Below are positions 62,201-64,000 of a stretch of DNA of 64,000 bases, piece by piece. Positions within the stretch are counted from its first letter, which is position 1; every line of letters begins with the position of its first letter. The position numbers were made by a program, and so were the translations under genes. Under the pieces are notes generated by a model. It saw nothing but the letters and a program-made list of their open reading frames with translations. It made no database searches and had not been told where the DNA came from. The DNA is from Alentia gelatinosa (Eukaryota > Annelida > Polychaeta > Phyllodocida > Polynoidae). The DNA lies in contig OX465580.1 in the NCBI GenBank assembly GCA_950022655.1, forward strand, positions 126,091,016-126,155,015, given 5' to 3'.

Positions 62201-63395
62201 TTACCCAATTAATATTCCTGAGTTAAAGAAATTAAAATTCTGTAGTGAAACGCCTGGTCGCTGAAAGTGTATAACTACTCTCCACACTCGGCTGTCGACC
62301 AAGGGCCCGAGACTATGGTCGCTACCCCGTACTTACCGCGCCAGTACGGGTGGGTTGGGATTGACCCACTGGAAAGGGCAGGGAGATGCGGGATCTACAA
62401 CCTATCGCTACCGGTGGACACAAAACTATTTAATTATACCAGCTTTTATTCGGTATATGTAGTGGATACAGTAAGTTGGTGCTATGGGGCACCAACTAGT
62501 GCAGGAAGAGATTCTGGTCTCTTCGTCGTTGAAAGGTTCCGAACCAACCTTACCAACTTGTGAGGCTCCAGGCTCTACAGGGAGGCACCGCGAGGAGTCC
62601 TGTCAACTCGCTGCAGACTCAGTCTTATATACTGAATGAGATACGTAATGCGGGCGACCCCGTAGTATTTGCATACACGGGTCCGCCGGCCTTACCGCAC
62701 AGCAGGGATCAGCACTCGCGCCATCTAGCGTAAAGTGAAACAATGCTGCTCGACTACCCCGACCTCTACAATTCTAATCAGATACCAGATTTATTATACC
62801 ACACTAGTACTAGTTTGGAGTGAGCAGTAATATGAACTTAAGTGGCATATGTAGCGAGGTATGAAATCTATCTATTCTAATCAGCACCTCTGAGTGGCTC
62901 AGATATGATGAATGAATATAGTCTTGGAGAGTACATCCCAATCAGCAGTTCAATGACCTCCCACAACATTTTACTTTGAATACTGTTGGAATGGTTGTTC
63001 TTTGTATCAAAACTCACTGTAAATCACACCTTCTCATCACATCAACCACATCCCCATATTATATTTACATTCTTTCTTACTATTAATGATACAGGTTTAC
63101 TGCTGAAGTTTGCTCCGTTGTTGAATGTTGTGCTAGCAACAGGAAGACCTGACGTATCAGATGTTGAGTGGTTAAATAAAGAAAATTATGTACACAATTT
63201 AAATTTTGAAAAAATGCTAAACGACATTAATTTGTCAACAGACGTATTTTTCTAAACTGACTTACTTTGACAGTTTTGTTTTTTTTTAATTATAAAAAAA
63301 GACTTACTTTGACAGTTTCATAATTGATGAGGGAGTCTACGGCCTTATTGCCGGCCTCCTGGTCCGCCTTATTCATCTGAACACGAAACTTCGTC
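52929..63395 (-). CDS. ABCB7: ABCB7-type mitochondrial half ABC transporter, C-terminal 425 codons
   Basis: ABCB7 (yeast Atm1) is a homodimeric half-transporter of the mitochondrial inner membrane that exports a glutathione-linked sulfur or iron-sulfur precursor needed for cytosolic Fe-S protein assembly. Eight exons with GT..AG introns and consistent phases are visible. They cover the end of the transmembrane domain ([68 protein letters not shown]) and the whole nucleotide-binding domain: Walker A GGSGSGKST, Q-loop VVPQ, signature LSGGEKQRV, Walker B ILVYDE, D-loop SSLDS and H-loop IAHRLST. The transmembrane segments match ABCB7 far better than other ABCB families. The first exons lie beyond the right edge. 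The C-terminus differs from vertebrates: a poly-Asn run replaces the Cys-containing tail. Confidence 0.95.
53305..53450. repeat. Foldback hairpin in ABCB7 intron
   Basis: Arms TTTCACTAAACCTACCGCAT / ATGCGGTAGGTTTAGCGAAA and GGGTCCTCGTCCC / GGGACGAGGACC, apex GAACTTGTAGAGCGA, outer arms GTTATCCTAATTGGGAT / ATCCCTATTAGGTTAAC. Confidence 0.75.
53940..54205 (+). mobile_element. CAGRGATG-ended MITE with open reading frame, copy 3
   Basis: Left end CAGATATGTCAGTTGGGGTC, right end AAACTGCCATCTCTG, flanked by ATTACA on both sides (53934-53939 and 54206-54211). A 72-codon frame starts at the ATG inside the left TIR (53945): [20 protein letters not shown], then [11 protein letters not shown] and [10 protein letters not shown]. 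It aligns with translated segments of the copies at 18262, 18609 and 23950. Confidence 0.75.
54472..54575 (-). CDS. ABCB7: ABCB7 exon with signature and Walker B
   Basis: Acceptor TTTTGCAG, donor [26 protein letters not shown] then [15 protein letters not shown]. Holds the end of the LSGGE signature, Walker B with its catalytic Glu, and the D-loop. Confidence 0.96.
54945..55230 (-). repeat. Foldback element in ABCB7 intron
   Basis: TTATCTCACCCCTGGTATTT, GGCTTAACATTGGGAACTCG, GGGGTGAGCTAAATACAGAA, then a hairpin with arms TAGTTCTCCAACTCATTTGA / TCAAACTCGATGAGAACG-like around CAGCTGTCGCCTCATT. Confidence 0.7.
55222..55320. repeat. Tandem repeat, five units of about 20 bp
   Basis: Units of TGGTTTCTTCTTTAAATGT type with small changes (one unit has ACGTGTTAG). 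Placed 50 bp inside the intron from the donor of the exon at 55369. Confidence 0.85.
55369..55540 (-). CDS. ABCB7: ABCB7 exon with helical subdomain
   Basis: Acceptor ATCTCAG, donor GTACAC. Residues [36 protein letters not shown] and [12 protein letters not shown], the structurally diverse helical part of the NBD, ending one base into the signature Gly codon. Confidence 0.96.
55638..56047 (+). mobile_element. tRNA-derived SINE with perfect 12-bp target duplication
   Basis: CTATGTCTTAGA at 55638-55649 and 56036-56047 bounds the insertion. The tRNA-like head (from about 55725) has TTAGCTCAGTGGTTACAGC as A-box region and GGGTTAAAGTCCC at the B-box position. The body is shared with 10590-10896 and the tail is AAACCAAACAAACAAA. 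The first 15 bp of the head (GGGGGTGGGGAGTTA) also occur about 75 bp further left, so the 5' end is partly duplicated or interrupted. In an ABCB7 intron, antisense to the gene. Confidence 0.85.
56587..56716 (-). CDS. ABCB7: ABCB7 exon, post-Walker A to Q-loop
   Basis: Acceptor CTTGTAG, donor GTGAGT. Begins with the Lys of Walker A ([20 protein letters not shown]) and ends with the Q-loop GVVPQ. Confidence 0.96.
57205..57306. mobile_element. Short TIR element, relative of 52698-52852
   Basis: TATATAACGTCCAACCATGC at the left mirrors GCATGGTCAGGACGTTCTATATA (given here in parts) at the right. In an ABCB7 intron. A small hairpin TACGAAACACTGTTTCGTA lies just upstream at 57082. Confidence 0.65.
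57814..57977 (-). CDS. ABCB7: ABCB7 exon, linker and Walker A
   Basis: Acceptor CTCACACAG, donor [26 protein letters not shown], the A-loop aromatic in FQYVEG, and [12 protein letters not shown] leading into Walker A. Confidence 0.96.
58030..58450. repeat. Foldback element in ABCB7 intron
   Basis: Hairpin with arms GTCGTCGATATCATACTGCC / GGCAGTATGAAATCGACGAT and apex TGACGCCATAGGCGGAA. Outer arms GTGGACGAAACGGTTC / CGTTTCGTCTAC. A direct repeat TAATATTAGGAAACGT occurs near 58059 and 58171. Confidence 0.7.
58850..59335. other. Unassigned intron sequence with TATAGGTTTTT words
   Basis: Short direct repeats of the type TATAGGTTTT are dense at 58897-58970. This may be a decayed hAT-like MITE, as at 13692-14111, but no TIR was found. 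Confidence 0.35.
59340..59630 (+). repeat. Foldback element, TTATCCTACCCC subfamily
   Basis: Hairpin arms TTTGTTGGCTCC / GGAGCCAACAAA and GAGTTTGAGTCTGAGTTTAT / ATAAGCTCAAACTC around CACGAGTCGAAGACGAGTG. Then TTATCCTACCCC near 59490 and GGGGTAGGATAA near 59607. Confidence 0.75.
59852..60009 (-). CDS. ABCB7: ABCB7 exon, last transmembrane helix
   Basis: Acceptor CCTGCAG, donor [26 protein letters not shown] then [18 protein letters not shown] and the linker to the NBD. This block is almost invariant in ABCB7/Atm1 proteins. Confidence 0.96.
60035..60320 (-). repeat. Decayed foldback element in ABCB7 intron
   Basis: ATCACCCTTAGTATTTTTTC, AACTAACATTGGGAACTCTT, GTGAGATAAAATCTGAGCCG, and a hairpin with apex CAGCTTTGCCTCGTG between ATAATCTCACT and GGGATTACTTCG. 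Confidence 0.65.
60321..61330. other. Unassigned ABCB7 intron sequence
   Basis: No repeat terminus recognised. The 95-codon minus-strand frame (60420-60707) is intronic and lacks a domain. Confidence 0.3.
61332..61886 (+). repeat. Long foldback element, TTATTACCCACC subfamily, copy 2
   Basis: Paralogue of 1510-2066 over its whole length, same orientation. The inner hairpin GGAGATTCTGACATGTCAGA and the terminal hairpin with apex CTCGCTAATCGCTCGG are preserved. The left TIR word reads TATTACCCACC and the inner right word TAGGTGGATAATAA has one change. Confidence 0.75.
61953..62127 (-). CDS. ABCB7: ABCB7 exon, transmembrane domain
   Basis: Acceptor CCATTCAG, donor [69 protein letters not shown] and LNWGQ-type motifs lie at the glutathione-facing region in Atm1 structures (established for the family). 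Confidence 0.96.
62230..62830. other. GC-rich segment in ABCB7 intron
   Basis: GC-richer than the flanks, with a 98-codon plus-strand frame (62267-62563) that has no recognisable domain. Could be a solo LTR or part of an unrecognised element. Neither TIR nor target duplication found. Confidence 0.35.
63259..63318. repeat. ABCB7: 18-bp direct repeat duplicating the ABCB7 donor
   Basis: GACTTACTTTGACAGTTT occurs at 63259-63276 and 63301-63318. The right copy spans the exon end and GTAAGT donor (minus strand); the left copy is 42 bp into the intron and carries an equally good GTAAGT. Confidence 0.85.
63308..63395 (-). CDS. ABCB7: ABCB7 exon, most 5' exon in the window
   Basis: Acceptor ACATTCAG, donor [26 protein letters not shown] then SLINYETVK, the intracellular loop and helix conserved in ABCB7/Atm1. 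Begins one base into a codon split with an exon outside the window. Confidence 0.96.
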
Positions 63396-63549
63396 CTGAA
63401 TGTGAAGAACAAATCAATATTTATCTATTTCTACATACGGTTATTTATCAAGTAATATTTCAATAGAGTTATTACTGGTTTCTATATGGGTTAGCAGTTG
63501 TGATAATGAGGATAAAACATGAATGTTGTGTGTGGTCAGACATTAGGTT

Positions 63550-63850
63550 TCATTGATTTACTTTATCTTAGCCTGGTATAGATAAGAGGTTTAACATTAG
63601 GAACTCGTACTCAACAGGCATGTGAGTATGGTAACCCATACTCAATGGGCAACAAACAGATAGATATATCCAGGCTAAGGTAAAATCCGAAACATATTTG
63701 TGTCTTGTCTGACTCCTTGTTCGTCATCTCGTTTGGAGTGCTTTGGAATATTCACCCGGCTATTGCCTCGTTCACATTACTCTGCACTCTAAACTCGATG
63801 GCTAATGGGGACAGAGACAAAACACTCGTCGGTTACTTTCTGAGTAACCC
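63550..63850 (+). repeat. Foldback element, relative of 30715-30990
   Basis: TTTAACATTAGGAACTCGTA, CTCAACAGGCATGTGAGTAT, then a hairpin with apex CCCGGCTATTGCCTCGTT between CATCTCGTTTGGAGTGC and GCACTCTAAACTCGATGG. Confidence 0.7.
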
Positions 63851-64000
63851 TCTCTTGATAAAGTATAGAAACGAGACCCTTATTTAAAAGAATTGGATCC
63901 TTTATATATTACTAAGATAAAACAGATGTTTTACTCTTCTCTGTGAATATTGTGTCTGCATTTATATTTTTACATACATGTACAGACAATGCTAAAACCT

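Noticed and set aside
62267..62563. 98-codon plus-strand frame within an ABCB7 intron
   Set aside because: No domain and no splice support; probably part of an unclassified repeat.
52929..63395. Assignment to ABCB6, ABCB8 or ABCB10 instead of ABCB7
   Set aside because: The transmembrane and linker segments ([40 protein letters not shown]) match the ABCB7/Atm1 family specifically.

Overview
The window is eukaryotic, repeat-rich, intron-rich genomic DNA. Two protein families with metazoan orthologues are split into many short exons with GT..AG boundaries. The intergenic and intronic space is filled with short inverted-repeat transposons, a tRNA-derived SINE, a Ty3-type LTR element and a Penelope-like element. 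This suits a marine invertebrate, perhaps a mollusc or another lophotrochozoan. That placement is inference from genome style; no sequence here names the species.

Two host genes are supported, both on the minus strand. PYROXD1, a flavin-dependent pyridine nucleotide-disulfide oxidoreductase, runs from 38935 (start) down to 13452 (stop). I reconstruct 13 coding exons whose phases all fit and which sum to exactly 500 codons plus a stop, matching my recollection of the human length. Its last intron is 14.4 kb. The C-terminal 425 codons of an ABCB7-type mitochondrial half ABC transporter occupy 63395 down to 52929 in eight exons. Its 5' exons lie beyond the right edge of the window.

Layout: 1-13.4 kb has no recognisable gene and many MITEs, foldbacks and a tandem array. 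13.45-38.9 kb is PYROXD1. 39-42.9 kb is intergenic with MITEs next to the PYROXD1 start. 42.98-46.2 kb is a decayed Ty3-type gag-pol on the plus strand. 46.4-48.5 kb is a truncated Penelope-like element with a GIY-YIG domain, a 16-bp target duplication and a nested MITE. 48.5-52.9 kb is repeat-rich intergenic DNA. 52.9-63.4 kb is ABCB7.

The most striking pattern is a dispersed foldback superfamily of at least two dozen copies. A terminal-inverted-repeat module (ends like TTATCTCACCCC, TTATCCTACCCC or TTATTACCCACC) sits beside a long hairpin. The stem sequence differs between subfamilies, but the apex is repeatedly GGCGAAGCCG or a near variant, which contains the unusually stable DNA mini-hairpin GCGAAGC. 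A second clear result is a MITE family with GGGGCCATCC ends and internal poly-G/poly-C tracts, in which all five copies have perfect 3-bp target duplications. Several splice sites of the two host genes also have short duplicated decoys next to them.
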